A DNA stretch of 28,158 nt from Candidatus Omnitrophota bacterium (GCA_028707105.1 JAQTUY010000004.1:1-28158); one strand, 5' to 3'; shown: positions 10,950-18,544, counted from the stretch's first letter. Made by a program: numbers and translations. Notes: generated from the letters alone by a model not told the origin.

Positions 10950-10982
10950 TACCCCGCGTTGAGAGATGCGGGGTATTTTTTT
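10950..10982 (+). terminator. Rho-independent terminator after the giant gene
   Basis: TACCCCGC at 10950-10957 pairs perfectly with GCGGGGTA at 10968-10975 around a 10-base loop, and seven T residues follow (10976-10982). It sits 20 bases after the stop codon of the giant gene and separates it from the next operon. Confidence 0.9.
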
Positions 10983-11007
10983 AATGGCAATTTTTCTTTC
11001 AGGGTAG

Positions 11008-11013
11008 TATAAT
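11008..11013 (+). promoter_or_regulatory. Candidate -10 box for the lipoprotein-HAMP-peptidase operon
   Basis: A perfect TATAAT lies 26 bases upstream of the ATG at 11040. The hexamer 17 bases further up (TGGCAA, 10985-10990) is a poor -35 match (3 of 6). A good ribosome-binding site, GGGAGG, follows at 11029-11034. The position directly after a terminator supports a promoter here. Confidence 0.5.
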
Positions 11014-11039
11014 ATGCTAAAGAAGAAAGGGAGGAAGAG

Positions 11040-11606
11040 ATGAAAAAATTTATCCTTGTTTTTATAATACCCGCTTTTCTCGTTGCTTGTTCCGGAGGCC
11101 CTAAGCGGGCTGATACGGTGATCAAGATCAATAATTACGAGATCACACGAGCCGAGTTCGAGCAGGAGTTCAAAGATTCTGTTTTCGGCAGGGTAGATAC
11201 CCAGCAGTCACGAAAGGAATTCCTGGATAACCTTATAGACAGGATCCTTATCCTGCAGGAGGCCCAAAAAGAAGGCCTGGATAATGACCCTCACTTTCTT
11301 AAGATGGTCGAAAAATTCTGGGCCCAGTCCCTTCTGAAGTTGGCCCTGGAAAAGAAATCTAAAGAGATCGCCGGAGCTGCTTTGGTCAGCGATAAGACCA
11401 TTGAGGAAGTTTACCAGAAGATGACGGCAGAAGGTAAAACTACCCGGCCCTATGAGGAGATGTACCAGCAGATCAAGTGGGATATGATAAAGTTGCAGGA
11501 ATCCCAAATGATGAGCCAGTGGCTCACACAGCTGCACAAAAGCGCCGTTATCCAGGTAAATAAAGGCCTAGTTGCCAATAATAAAGGGGGAATAGATGGA
11601 AAATAA
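11040..11606 (+). CDS. SurA-N-terminal-like lipoprotein lacking a PPIase domain
   Basis: 188 residues. The N-terminus is a lipoprotein signal with lipobox LVAC (Cys17), so the mature protein should be membrane-anchored on the periplasmic side. The rest matches the alpha-helical chaperone part of SurA/PrsA-type foldases: a short opening segment (IKINNYEITRAEF) and a helix-rich stretch with LDNLIDRILILQEA and GLDNDPHF. It closes with the long amphipathic helix that normally follows the parvulin domain. The parvulin (rotamase) domain itself is missing: the protein jumps from the N-terminal helices to the closing helix. It is probably a periplasmic chaperone or holdase, not an isomerase. ATG at 11040 has GGGAGG five bases upstream. 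The 3' end overlaps the next gene by 11 bases, so the two are translationally coupled. Confidence 0.7.
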   Translation: MKKFILVFIIPAFLVACSGGPKRADTVIKINNYEITRAEFEQEFKDSVFGRVDTQQSRKEFLDNLIDRILILQEAQKEGLDNDPHFLKMVEKFWAQSLLKLALEKKSKEIAGAALVSDKTIEEVYQKMTAEGKTTRPYEEMYQQIKWDMIKLQESQMMSQWLTQLHKSAVIQVNKGLVANNKGGIDGK

Positions 11607-12180
11607 GGCTTACAGGCGCGCGAATTATTTCATAGACAGGAAGTTCCAGACAAAATTCATCGCCAAGTTCAGCTTGCTCGTCCTTGCCGGAGGATTGATC
11701 ACTATCGCCCTGCTTTATTTCCTGGGACTTGAATCCAAAACAGTAGCGATATTTAACTCCCGCGTAGTAGCAATGACCACTTCGAATTTTATCCTGCCGC
11801 TGCTTATCCAGACGGTCATCACCGTAACTATCGTGGTAGGAATAACCGCCGGGATCCTGACTTTGCTGGTTTCCCACAAGATCTCCGGGCCGCTTTACCG
11901 GTTCAAAAAGGTGATGCAGGAGCTGGAGCAGGGTAATTTCTCATCACAGTTCTATATCCGCTCCGCCGACCAGTTCCACGGCCTGGCTGATGAGATCAAC
12001 TCCATGATCCGCAATACCAAGCAGGAGATCTCGGTGCTTAAGAGCAAGGTCATCTCCTTAAGGCAAAAAGTGGAGAGCCTGAATGAAAGCGACCTTCCTG
12101 AGAATAAACGCGCGTCATTGGCGGAATTAAAAAGAATAACCGAAGAATTAGATAAGGCCCTGCGTTATTTCAAGACCTGA
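11596..12180 (+). CDS. Two-helix membrane protein with HAMP domain and coiled coil
   Basis: 194 residues. A basic N-terminus leads to a membrane helix at about 22-43. A short loop of about 20 residues follows, then a second helix at about 64-90. A HAMP domain follows at about 91-140, starting at the typical SGPLYRFKK and containing a central LEQGNF-type connector. The tail (145-194) is a Lys/Glu-rich predicted coiled coil. There is no methyl-accepting, kinase or cyclase domain, so this is a HAMP protein without its own output. The periplasmic loop is too short for a classic sensor domain. It may relay a signal to, or scaffold, a partner. It overlaps the upstream lipoprotein gene by 11 bases and the downstream gene by one base (TGATG), which argues for a shared operon and possibly a shared envelope function. 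Confidence 0.75.
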   Translation: MENKAYRRANYFIDRKFQTKFIAKFSLLVLAGGLITIALLYFLGLESKTVAIFNSRVVAMTTSNFILPLLIQTVITVTIVVGITAGILTLLVSHKISGPLYRFKKVMQELEQGNFSSQFYIRSADQFHGLADEINSMIRNTKQEISVLKSKVISLRQKVESLNESDLPENKRASLAELKRITEELDKALRYFKT

Positions 12181-12746
12181 TGCCAAGATACTTTAGCCGG
12201 ATCTTTTTAGCGGTTGTTTTATTTTTATCGCTCTTTGCGGGTTATTCCATTGCCGCGGTGGATGACGGCTTTGGTGCCGCCCGAAAAATAGAGAGCCGGC
12301 ATTTTACCATTTATTACGCACCCCAGCTTGACCCCGATGAATTAGCCCGCTCCCTGGATATCCGGCCTTCGGAAAAGCTTATATCAGGCGGGGCTTACCA
12401 GAACGGCCTCGGCGGTATGATCGATATCCTCTTTGCCCAGGCCTGTGATATCCTGGATATGCAGCTTTACAGCTACCACGGCACTATCAAGATATGCCGC
12501 GACACCAAACAGGTAAACTCCATTTACAGGAACCTGTTTGACAAGGACCTGCCTAAAAGCCATTCCTTTTATCTTTATAACACCAATACCATTTACATCT
12601 CCGCGGAGCATTTTAAGCGGGAGGTCCTGGGCCATGAGATCGGCCACGCTATAATCAGTCATTATTTCGTAGTTTCCCCGTCGGTAAAGATCCAAGAGGT
12701 CCTGGCGGTTTTCGTGGAATACCAGCTGCGCAAGTCATACCAGTAA
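12180..12746 (+). CDS. Secreted gluzincin-like (HExxH) metallopeptidase family protein
   Basis: 188 residues with an N-terminal signal peptide (hydrophobic 8-25, likely cleavage after SIAA). The key motif is H152-E-I-G-H156, followed 17 residues later by E173 in QEVLAVFVEY. This is the HExxH...E arrangement of gluzincin zinc peptidases of the peptidase-MA type, which normally read E-G-L-A-x-Y. The chain is short for a peptidase, and the N-terminal part (SRHFTIYYAP) resembles the small domain that precedes MA-type catalytic cores. The ATG shares its A with the TGA of the HAMP gene. Zinc binding is likely; substrate and activity are unknown, and envelope proteolysis is only an inference from the signal peptide and the neighbours. 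Confidence 0.65.
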   Translation: MPRYFSRIFLAVVLFLSLFAGYSIAAVDDGFGAARKIESRHFTIYYAPQLDPDELARSLDIRPSEKLISGGAYQNGLGGMIDILFAQACDILDMQLYSYHGTIKICRDTKQVNSIYRNLFDKDLPKSHSFYLYNTNTIYISAEHFKREVLGHEIGHAIISHYFVVSPSVKIQEVLAVFVEYQLRKSYQ

Positions 12747-12755
12747 AGACAAAGC

Positions 12756-13775
12756 ATGAGATCTTATTTGGTCATTATCCCATTTTTGTTTTCTCTGTTA
12801 TCAGGAGGAGTTATGGAGGGCTTGGCAAAAGAACCGGAAAAAATTAAGATCTTTAATGCCTCTACAGGCCAGGTAGAAGAGGTAGAGAAGGTATCTAAGA
12901 CGGACGCTGAGTGGAAAAAGCTCCTTACTCCCGAACAATACGCTGTTACCAGGCGTAAAGGCACGGAAAAGCCGTTTAGCGGCAGCTGCCCGATTCCCAA
13001 AAAAGGCAATGAGGGGGTATTCCGCTGCGTTGGCTGCGGAACAGACCTGTTTTTATACGAGAAAAAGTTTGAATCCGGAACCGGTTGGCCCAGTTTCTGG
13101 CAGCCGGTCTCGGAATTAAATATTAAAACGCGAACTGATAATGCCCTGGGGATGTCCAGAGTTGAGGCGATCTGCAGCCGCTGCGGAGCGCACCTGGGCC
13201 ATGTTTTTGATGACGGGCCGGCGCCTACGGGCAAGCGCTATTGCATTAATTTAGCGGCGCTTAAATTCGTGGAAATAGAGAAACCTAAAAAAGAAAAGCT
13301 GGAGAAGGCCGTATTTGCCGCGGGCTGCTTTTGGGGGGTCCAGGCGGCATTCGCGCAAGTAAAAGGAGTGGTTAATACTGCTGCCGGCTTTACCGGAGGA
13401 AAACTTAAAAACCCCACCTATGAAGATGTGTGCACTAACAAGACCGGCCACGCGGAGGCCGTGGAATTGGAGTATGATCCCGGAATTGTTTCTTACGATA
13501 ATCTGCTTGATCTCTTCTGGAGCTTGCATGACCCCACTACCCCGAACAGGCAGGGCCCGGACATCGGCAGCCAGTACCGTTCAGCGATTTTTTATACCAC
13601 CCCGGGGCAGGAGAAAGCCGCCCTGGCTTCTAAGAAGAAGCTTGAAGGATCCGGAAAATTTAAGGCCAGGATCGTGACGGAGATATTGCCTTTAGAAAAG
13701 TTTTACCCGGCAGAGGAATACCACCAGGATTATTACAGGAAACGCGGGATCAAGCCAACCTGCCGCTTGTTTTAA
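12756..13775 (+). CDS. msrBA: Exported MsrB-MsrA fusion, peptide methionine sulfoxide reductase
   Basis: 339 residues; repairs oxidised methionine in proteins. Residues 1-24 look like a signal peptide. The MsrB domain (about 45-172) has both zinc CxxC pairs (C91/C94 and C140/C143), the GTGWPSFW stretch, and the catalytic Cys163 in [11 protein letters not shown]. The usual resolving position in the LFLYEKKF segment lacks Cys; Cys78 may serve instead. The MsrA domain (about 184-339) has catalytic Cys191 in GCFWG, the TGHAE motif, and Cys336 in the C-terminal tail as likely resolving residue. MsrB first and MsrA second is the less common order of the fusion. It starts nine bases after the peptidase-like gene with no good ribosome-binding site, whereas the in-frame ATG at 12813 has AGGAGG four bases upstream; a cytoplasmic form from 12813 is therefore possible. 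Confidence 0.93.
   Translation: MRSYLVIIPFLFSLLSGGVMEGLAKEPEKIKIFNASTGQVEEVEKVSKTDAEWKKLLTPEQYAVTRRKGTEKPFSGSCPIPKKGNEGVFRCVGCGTDLFLYEKKFESGTGWPSFWQPVSELNIKTRTDNALGMSRVEAICSRCGAHLGHVFDDGPAPTGKRYCINLAALKFVEIEKPKKEKLEKAVFAAGCFWGVQAAFAQVKGVVNTAAGFTGGKLKNPTYEDVCTNKTGHAEAVELEYDPGIVSYDNLLDLFWSLHDPTTPNRQGPDIGSQYRSAIFYTTPGQEKAALASKKKLEGSGKFKARIVTEILPLEKFYPAEEYHQDYYRKRGIKPTCRLF
12803..12815 (+). promoter_or_regulatory. Strong internal ribosome-binding site and ATG in msrBA
   Basis: AGGAGG at 12803-12808 lies four bases before the in-frame ATG at 12813-12815 (codon 20). The upstream ATG at 12756 has no such site. Initiation here would delete the signal peptide. Confidence 0.45.
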
Positions 13776-13808
13776 TGTATAAAAGAATGTGCTTACATCC
13801 GGAGCTTG

Positions 13809-13817
13809 TGTTATAAT
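13809..13817 (+). promoter_or_regulatory. Extended -10 promoter for the EF-hand gene
   Basis: TGTTATAAT (TGn plus a perfect TATAAT) lies 52 bases before the ATG at 13870. No convincing -35 is seen at 16-18 bases spacing, which is acceptable for extended -10 promoters. Confidence 0.5.
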
Positions 13818-13869
13818 ATTTACAAATCCCGGACAAGGGGAACGTTCAATCGGAAAGAAGGAGAGAGCC

Positions 13870-14271
13870 ATGAATTCAACCAGATCAGGTATAATAATCT
13901 TTTGTATCCTGTTTTTCAGCGGTTTTAATCTGTTTGCCCAGCCGGATGATACGCGGGCAGTAAAACCGGAGTTCCAAAAGATGGATACAAGCAAGGATGG
14001 TTTTGTTACCCTGGATGAAATGCATGACTACCAGGTAAAGGCGTTCAATGACCTGGATAAGGATAAAAACAGCACCCTTGACTTAAAGGAACTTGAGGCG
14101 GATAAAACAAAGATGTACCAGGAGGCGGATAAGGATAAAGACGCCATGGTCACGCCAACCGAATCCGATTCCCAGTTCAAGGAATATTTCCGGCAGATGG
14201 ACAAAGATAACGATAACAGGATATCTGAAATTGAATACACGGATTACTGGAAAGGTAAAATTTACTTCTAG
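13870..14271 (+). CDS. Exported four-loop EF-hand calcium-binding protein
   Basis: 133 residues from the ATG at 13870, which has AAGGAGAG upstream and begins a clear signal peptide (hydrophobic 8-22, likely cleavage after LFA). An open frame extends back to 13789, but that extension has no ribosome-binding site and runs across the promoter. Four canonical 12-residue EF loops fill the mature part: 39-50, 63-74, 87-98 and 111-122, each with acidic residues at positions 1, 3 or 5 and a Glu at position 12. They are spaced exactly 24 residues apart. Only the first has Gly at loop position 6; the others have Lys or Asn there. Likely a periplasmic or secreted calcium buffer or sensor. It has its own promoter and terminator, so it is probably monocistronic. 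Confidence 0.85.
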   Translation: MNSTRSGIIIFCILFFSGFNLFAQPDDTRAVKPEFQKMDTSKDGFVTLDEMHDYQVKAFNDLDKDKNSTLDLKELEADKTKMYQEADKDKDAMVTPTESDSQFKEYFRQMDKDNDNRISEIEYTDYWKGKIYF

Positions 14272-14289
14272 ATCTGATCTTGGATATGG

Positions 14290-14328
14290 AAAAGCCCTCT
14301 GTCAGGAGCTTTCTTACAGAGGGCTTTT
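14290..14328 (+). terminator. Long perfect-stem terminator after the EF-hand gene
   Basis: A 13-bp perfect stem (14290-14302 with 14316-14328, core AAAAGCCCTCTGT) has a 13-base loop. The right arm ends in TTTT and the left arm begins with AAAA, so it could terminate in either direction. It stands 18 bases after the stop codon. Confidence 0.9.
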
Positions 14329-14358
14329 CTGCGGCAAAGAAAGAGGGGGATTGAAAGG

Positions 14359-14934
14359 ATGAAGGTAGTCGCGTTTAACGGCAGTTCGCGCAAGGAGGGC
14401 AACACCGCTATCCTCATAAATAGAGTTTTCAAAGAGCTGGAAAAAGAAGGGATCAAAACCGAACTTATCAGCCTCGCGGGGCAAAAGCTCCAGGGATGTA
14501 TTGCTTGCGGAAAATGTTTCGCTGCCAAGGATAAAAAATGCGCCATCACCGATGACCCGGTCAATGAATATATCGCCAGGATGGAGCAGGCCGACGGCAT
14601 CATAATCGGCTCACCCACATATTTCGCCGATTGCTCCGCCGGGACAAAAGCCCTGATCGAGCGGGCTGGCATGGTCAGCCGGGCTAATGATAATATGTTC
14701 AAGCGTAAAGCGGGGGCAGCGGTTGTGGCGGTAAGAAGGGGAGGAGCGATCCATACCTTTGATACGATAAACCACTTTTTCACGATAGGAGAGATGATCA
14801 CTGTCGGCTCATCATATTGGAATATCGGTATCGGCAGGGAGACCGGCCAGGTAGAAGAAGATAAAGAGGGGTTAAGCACTATGAGTGTCCTGGGAATTAA
14901 TATGGCCTGGCTTATTAAAAGGATCAAATCATGA
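14359..14934 (+). CDS. Iron-sulfur flavoprotein / NADPH-dependent FMN reductase family
   Basis: 191 residues with a flavodoxin-like fold. The N-terminal strand and phosphate loop (FNGSSRKEGNT) bind FMN phosphate, and GSPTYF (84-89) is the second flavin-contact segment. The cysteines C47-x2-C50-x2-C53-x7-C61 form the compact motif that ligates a 4Fe-4S cluster in archaeal-type iron-sulfur flavoproteins (Isf). That makes this an electron-transfer protein more likely than a simple FMN reductase. The gene has a GAGGGGG site about nine bases upstream and overlaps the next gene by ATGA (14931-14934). Its neighbour carries two further 4Fe-4S clusters, so the pair probably exchanges electrons. Confidence 0.85.
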   Translation: MKVVAFNGSSRKEGNTAILINRVFKELEKEGIKTELISLAGQKLQGCIACGKCFAAKDKKCAITDDPVNEYIARMEQADGIIIGSPTYFADCSAGTKALIERAGMVSRANDNMFKRKAGAAVVAVRRGGAIHTFDTINHFFTIGEMITVGSSYWNIGIGRETGQVEEDKEGLSTMSVLGINMAWLIKRIKS

Positions 14935-15998
14935 AAAGCCGGGTATATTTTATCTCCGTAAAACCTTCGGACAACCTTCAGGCCATTAACGAAAAACTTA
15001 AGCGGCTTTTGGATGAAAGTAAATCCCTGGATTTTATCCGTAAGGAAGATAACGTGGCGGTAAAGCTGCATTTCGGGGAAGAGGGTAATACCGGATTTGT
15101 AAACCCCGCGCACCTGCGGGTTATCTGCGAGGGGATATCCCAAAAAGGAGGAAGGCCTTTTTTAGCGGACGCCAATACCCTTTACCGGGGAAGACGCCTG
15201 AATTCCGCTGATCACTCAAAGCTTGCCGGAGAGCATGGGTTCACTAAGGATGCATGTGGAGCGGAAGTCATTATCCCGGATGATACCAAGAAGGAAAATG
15301 TTGTTTCTATCAAGATTGACGGGAAATTCATTAAGAACGCCAAGCTTGCCCGGATTTTTATTGACGCGCAGGCGCTGGTAGCGGTCAGCCATTTCAAGGG
15401 CCATATCTTGACCGGTTTCGGGGGCGCTTTGAAGAATATCGGGATGGGCTGCGCTACCAGAGAGGGGAAGCTGGCGCAGCATTGCGACCTGGCCCCTGTT
15501 GTTCATACCGATCAATGCATCGGCTGCGGCGAATGCGAGAAAATTTGCCCGGCAGGAGCGATCCGCATCGTAAACAATAAGTCGGTGCTTGACAGCTCAA
15601 AATGTATCGGCTGCGCGAGCTGTATGGCTGTTTGCCCGACGATGGCGATGTTCATTGACTTCGGGGCGGGGGATAAGGTGCAGGAAAAGATGGTTGAGTA
15701 CAGCCTGGCTGTGCTTAAAGATAAGAAAAGCAAAGCGGGGTTCATAAACTTTGCCGTCAAGATCAATAAAGAATGCGATTGCTGGGGGATGGAGAATCCG
15801 CGGATCGCTCCGGACGTCGGGATACTGGCATCAAATGACCCTGTTAGCATAGATAAGGCCAGCTTTGACCTGGTCAACAGAACTTGCGGAAAAGATATCT
15901 TTAAATCCGTTCATCCCGATCAGGATGGTTTAAAACAGTTAACCTATGCCCAGCAGATAGGATTAGGCAACCTTGATTACGAGTTGATAGAGTTGTAG
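14931..15998 (+). CDS. DUF362 protein with two 4Fe-4S ferredoxin motifs
   Basis: 355 residues. The N-terminal and C-terminal parts belong to the DUF362 family (VAVKLHFGE near 42-50, FKGHILTGFGGALKN near 155-169, and a conserved NDPVSIDKASFDLV segment near the end). In between lie two classic 4Fe-4S motifs: C196-x2-C199-x2-C202-x3-C206-P and C225-x2-C228-x2-C231-x3-C235-P. No membrane segment or signal is visible, so it should be cytoplasmic. The biochemical role of DUF362 proteins is not settled; they recur with redox enzymes. The ATGA overlap with the iron-sulfur flavoprotein gene implies coupled translation and a shared redox role. Confidence 0.88.
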   Translation: MKSRVYFISVKPSDNLQAINEKLKRLLDESKSLDFIRKEDNVAVKLHFGEEGNTGFVNPAHLRVICEGISQKGGRPFLADANTLYRGRRLNSADHSKLAGEHGFTKDACGAEVIIPDDTKKENVVSIKIDGKFIKNAKLARIFIDAQALVAVSHFKGHILTGFGGALKNIGMGCATREGKLAQHCDLAPVVHTDQCIGCGECEKICPAGAIRIVNNKSVLDSSKCIGCASCMAVCPTMAMFIDFGAGDKVQEKMVEYSLAVLKDKKSKAGFINFAVKINKECDCWGMENPRIAPDVGILASNDPVSIDKASFDLVNRTCGKDIFKSVHPDQDGLKQLTYAQQIGLGNLDYELIEL

Positions 15999-16019
15999 TA
16001 TGAAAGGGGAAGAGGCTTT

Positions 16020-16628
16020 ATGAAAACTTTTATTAAGCATATCCGGATATATATCTTGCGCGGCCTATTGGCGATGATCCCGATCTTTTTATGTATCCTG
16101 GCCATCCAGCTGCTCTATTTCCTGATCGATAAGCGGGTAATGGTCTTTTTTAGCAGATTCTTTGAAGTCCGCAAGATCCCGGGCTTGGGTATATTGCTGG
16201 TGCTTCTGTGTTTATACTTTATCGGTTTGATCGTCAGCAATGTGATCGGCAAAAGGCTCTTTCACTATATTGAAAGGATATCCCGGCGCATACCTCTGAT
16301 AAATTCCATTTATCAGCTCGGCAAGCAGTTTTCGGAAAGCTTTTCAGGGGAGGCGGGCAAAGAGGTCTTTAAAAAAGTTGTGCTGGTTGACTGGAACAAT
16401 AATGGGACATGGGCCCTGGGTTTTGTGACCGGAAGGATCATTGATCAGCGAGGGGGTGAGCCTATGCTGCGGGTTTTTGTGCCGAATGTGCCCAGCCCCA
16501 CCACAGGGTTTATTTTTATAGTCAGGGAAAACGCGGCTATTGACCCGGGGTGGACGGTAGAGGAGGCCCTTAAGATGGTCATTTCCGGCTCGGTGATCGC
16601 GCCGAAAGAAATAAAAAATAAAAGTTAA
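16020..16628 (+). CDS. DUF502 family inner-membrane protein
   Basis: 202 residues. Two membrane helices lie at about 11-36 and 52-76, followed by a conserved cytoplasmic domain with the family signature PNVPSPTTGF near 157-166 (the usual form is PTTPNPTSGF). Length and layout match DUF502. The function of the family is unknown. A purine-rich site (GGGGAAGAGG) precedes the ATG at 16020. It is in the same tight run as the redox genes upstream and the sulfur genes downstream (12-base gap to the next gene). Confidence 0.88.
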   Translation: MKTFIKHIRIYILRGLLAMIPIFLCILAIQLLYFLIDKRVMVFFSRFFEVRKIPGLGILLVLLCLYFIGLIVSNVIGKRLFHYIERISRRIPLINSIYQLGKQFSESFSGEAGKEVFKKVVLVDWNNNGTWALGFVTGRIIDQRGGEPMLRVFVPNVPSPTTGFIFIVRENAAIDPGWTVEEALKMVISGSVIAPKEIKNKS

Positions 16629-16640
16629 GAGGAGGGTGTT

Positions 16641-17000
16641 ATGGCCTGGTTATTGTATATTATCCTGGGAATAGCCGCCGGGGCATTAAGCGGAATATTT
16701 GGTATCGGCGGGGGAATAGTCCTAGTCCCGGCATTGGTTTTTATTTTCGGGCTCACCCAGCACCAGGCCCAGGGCACGACATTAGCGCTTATGGTGCCTC
16801 CCATAGGACTGCTTGCCGCCTTGCGTTATTACCAGGCCGGCAATGTCAAGCTGGGCATGGCCGGTTTTATCTGTATAGGTTTTTTCATAGGTGGCCTGAT
16901 AGGAGCAAACCTGGTGCAGAATATATCCGAACCTTTGCTTAAGAAAGGGTTCGCCGTATTCCTGCTGTTTGTTTCCCTGCGCATGCTATTTTCTAAATAA
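16641..17000 (+). CDS. Half-size TauE/SafE-type transporter
   Basis: 119 residues and almost entirely hydrophobic, with about four membrane helices. The start GALSGIFGIGGGIVLVP carries the G-x-G-G-G...P signature of the TauE/SafE (sulfite exporter / DUF81) family. Typical members have about 250 residues and two such repeats; this one has only one. The reading frame is intact, starts after a GAGGAGGG-type site and ends cleanly, so it is probably a natural half-transporter that dimerises rather than a fragment. The next gene is a predicted persulfide dioxygenase, whose product is sulfite. That makes sulfite or a related sulfur anion the most plausible substrate, as an inference from context. 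Confidence 0.85.
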   Translation: MAWLLYIILGIAAGALSGIFGIGGGIVLVPALVFIFGLTQHQAQGTTLALMVPPIGLLAALRYYQAGNVKLGMAGFICIGFFIGGLIGANLVQNISEPLLKKGFAVFLLFVSLRMLFSK

Positions 17001-17023
17001 CACGGTTAACCGGGAGGAGTATC

Positions 17024-18262
17024 ATGAATAAAGCCCTTACCGCAAAACAATTTGCCGCCGGAAGCTGCTATTCATATATCCTAAGCTCTTTTGAAGAGGC
17101 GCTGATCATCGACCCCCATATAAGCTTGAAGGATGAATATAAGAGATACCTGGATAAGAATCGTTTGGCGCTTAAGTTCATTATCGACACCCATACGCAC
17201 GCGGATCATTTTTCTTTAGCCGCCGTATTAAAGAATGAATTCAATATCCCGCTTCTTATGCACGAGAAAGCTGTTTCAGAGGTAGCTACCCGCGGGGTCA
17301 AGCACGGCGATGAAATAGAGGTTGGTAAATCCAGGATCAGGGTTATTTATACTCCCGGACATACGGATGACGCGATAAGCATATACGCAGGCGGCATGGT
17401 GTTCACCGCGGATGTGCTTTTGATCGGCAGCGTGGGAAGGACGGATTTCCAGAACGGCTCCCCTGAAGCGATGTTCGATTCTTTGCAAACCTTAAAGGGC
17501 TTGCCTGAAGATACGAAAGTTTTTCCCGGGCATGATTATCATGAAAAAAGATCATCAAGCATAGCCGTGGAAAGAGAAAACAATCCTTTTTTAAAGGAGG
17601 GGTCAAAAGAGCGGTTTGTTGCCGCCATGCGGTCTAAGGTAATACCGAAACCGTTTAACATCGATAACATTATACGGGTTAACCGTAAAGGAGAGGCTGT
17701 TTCTTTGGAGATGATCCCGCCTAAAGATGCTGCCGCCTTAAGCGCCAGGGAAGCGCAGGTGAAGTTCCTGGACGTCAGGAGCGCTCTGGAGTTCAGTAAC
17801 GCGCATATCAAAGATTCCATCAACATGCCGATCGATATGCTGGCTATGAGGATCAATGAATTAAGCAGGGATAAGCAGGCGTATATAGTGCTTTGCCGCA
17901 CAGGTAACCGTTCCCCGATGGCTGCCGATATGCTTATTCAATCGGGGATGCAGGCGGTAAAGGTGCTGGATGGAGGTATTACCCGGTGGCAAAAGGAGAG
18001 GCTTCCGGTTATCAAAGGAGAAGGGGGAATATCCCTTGAAAGGCAGGTCAGGATCATGGCAGGCAGCTTTGTTCTCTCCGGCCTCCTAGCGGCGTGGATA
18101 TTTGACCCCTGGTTTATGATCATTCCGGTATTTGTTTCCTGCGGGCTTATCTATTCCGGGCTGACCGATAATTGCCTAATGGCCACGCTGCTTATGAAGC
18201 TGCCCTATAACAAGAAGCTCTATAAGACCAAATTAGGCGGAGGCACCTGTTCAATTAACTAA
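17024..18262 (+). CDS. ETHE1-like persulfide dioxygenase - rhodanese - DUF2892 membrane fusion
   Basis: 412 residues with three parts. Residues 1-190 are a metallo-beta-lactamase fold of the ETHE1/glyoxalase-II type, with metal ligands H57-x-H59-x-D61-H62, H113 (PGHT), D130 and H170 (PGHDY). This family oxidises glutathione persulfide to sulfite. Residues 240-330 are a rhodanese domain with active-site loop C291-RTGNRS, so sulfur transfer should be possible. Residues 338-395 form two hydrophobic segments around a short turn, matching the DUF2892 membrane module found after rhodanese domains in YgaP-type proteins. The fusion should act at the inner membrane on the cytoplasmic side. GGGAGGAG precedes the ATG at 17024. 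Next to a TauE-type half-transporter, the set looks like persulfide oxidation, sulfur transfer and anion export. Confidence 0.88.
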   Translation: MNKALTAKQFAAGSCYSYILSSFEEALIIDPHISLKDEYKRYLDKNRLALKFIIDTHTHADHFSLAAVLKNEFNIPLLMHEKAVSEVATRGVKHGDEIEVGKSRIRVIYTPGHTDDAISIYAGGMVFTADVLLIGSVGRTDFQNGSPEAMFDSLQTLKGLPEDTKVFPGHDYHEKRSSSIAVERENNPFLKEGSKERFVAAMRSKVIPKPFNIDNIIRVNRKGEAVSLEMIPPKDAAALSAREAQVKFLDVRSALEFSNAHIKDSINMPIDMLAMRINELSRDKQAYIVLCRTGNRSPMAADMLIQSGMQAVKVLDGGITRWQKERLPVIKGEGGISLERQVRIMAGSFVLSGLLAAWIFDPWFMIIPVFVSCGLIYSGLTDNCLMATLLMKLPYNKKLYKTKLGGGTCSIN

Positions 18263-18277
18263 AGAAAGGAAAAAGAA

Positions 18278-18544
18278 ATGAATTTGATCCCGATCGCATT
18301 ATTGTTCATCCTGGCAGGTATAATAGTCGGCGCGTATGTGTTCCTGAAGGCACCCCAGGCAATAAAAATGCAAATTAAATTATATGAAAAGATCAACTGG
18401 CGCATTGAGCCGGTATCCATGCAAAAGGAAATACGGAATACGAAGATCATGGGTTTGTTTTTGTTCGTCTTCTGCCTGGCGGCGGTCGTATATATCAAAT
18501 TATTCTCATTTGAAAGCTGGATATTGGCGCCTTTATCATTTTAA
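18278..18544 (+). CDS. Small two-helix membrane protein, unknown function
   Basis: 88 residues. Helix 1 lies at about 3-22 and helix 2 at about 52-72, with a charged stretch of about 28 residues between them, probably cytoplasmic. I recognise no family. An AAAGGAAAAAG site precedes the ATG. It lies 15 bases after the persulfide-dioxygenase fusion and 12 bases before the LOG gene, so it is co-transcribed; it could be an accessory subunit of the membrane sulfur proteins, but nothing in the sequence proves this. Confidence 0.75.
   Translation: MNLIPIALLFILAGIIVGAYVFLKAPQAIKMQIKLYEKINWRIEPVSMQKEIRNTKIMGLFLFVFCLAAVVYIKLFSFESWILAPLSF

Noticed and set aside
13420..13677. Plus-strand open frame of 85 codons inside msrBA
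   Set aside because: It is a shifted-frame shadow within the conserved MsrA domain.
13789..13869. N-terminal extension of the EF-hand gene
   Set aside because: It covers the extended -10 promoter, has no ribosome-binding site, and the signal peptide starts at the ATG at 13870.
16641..17000. TauE gene as a broken pseudogene
   Set aside because: The frame is intact with its own start and stop, and no second-half remnant is found downstream.
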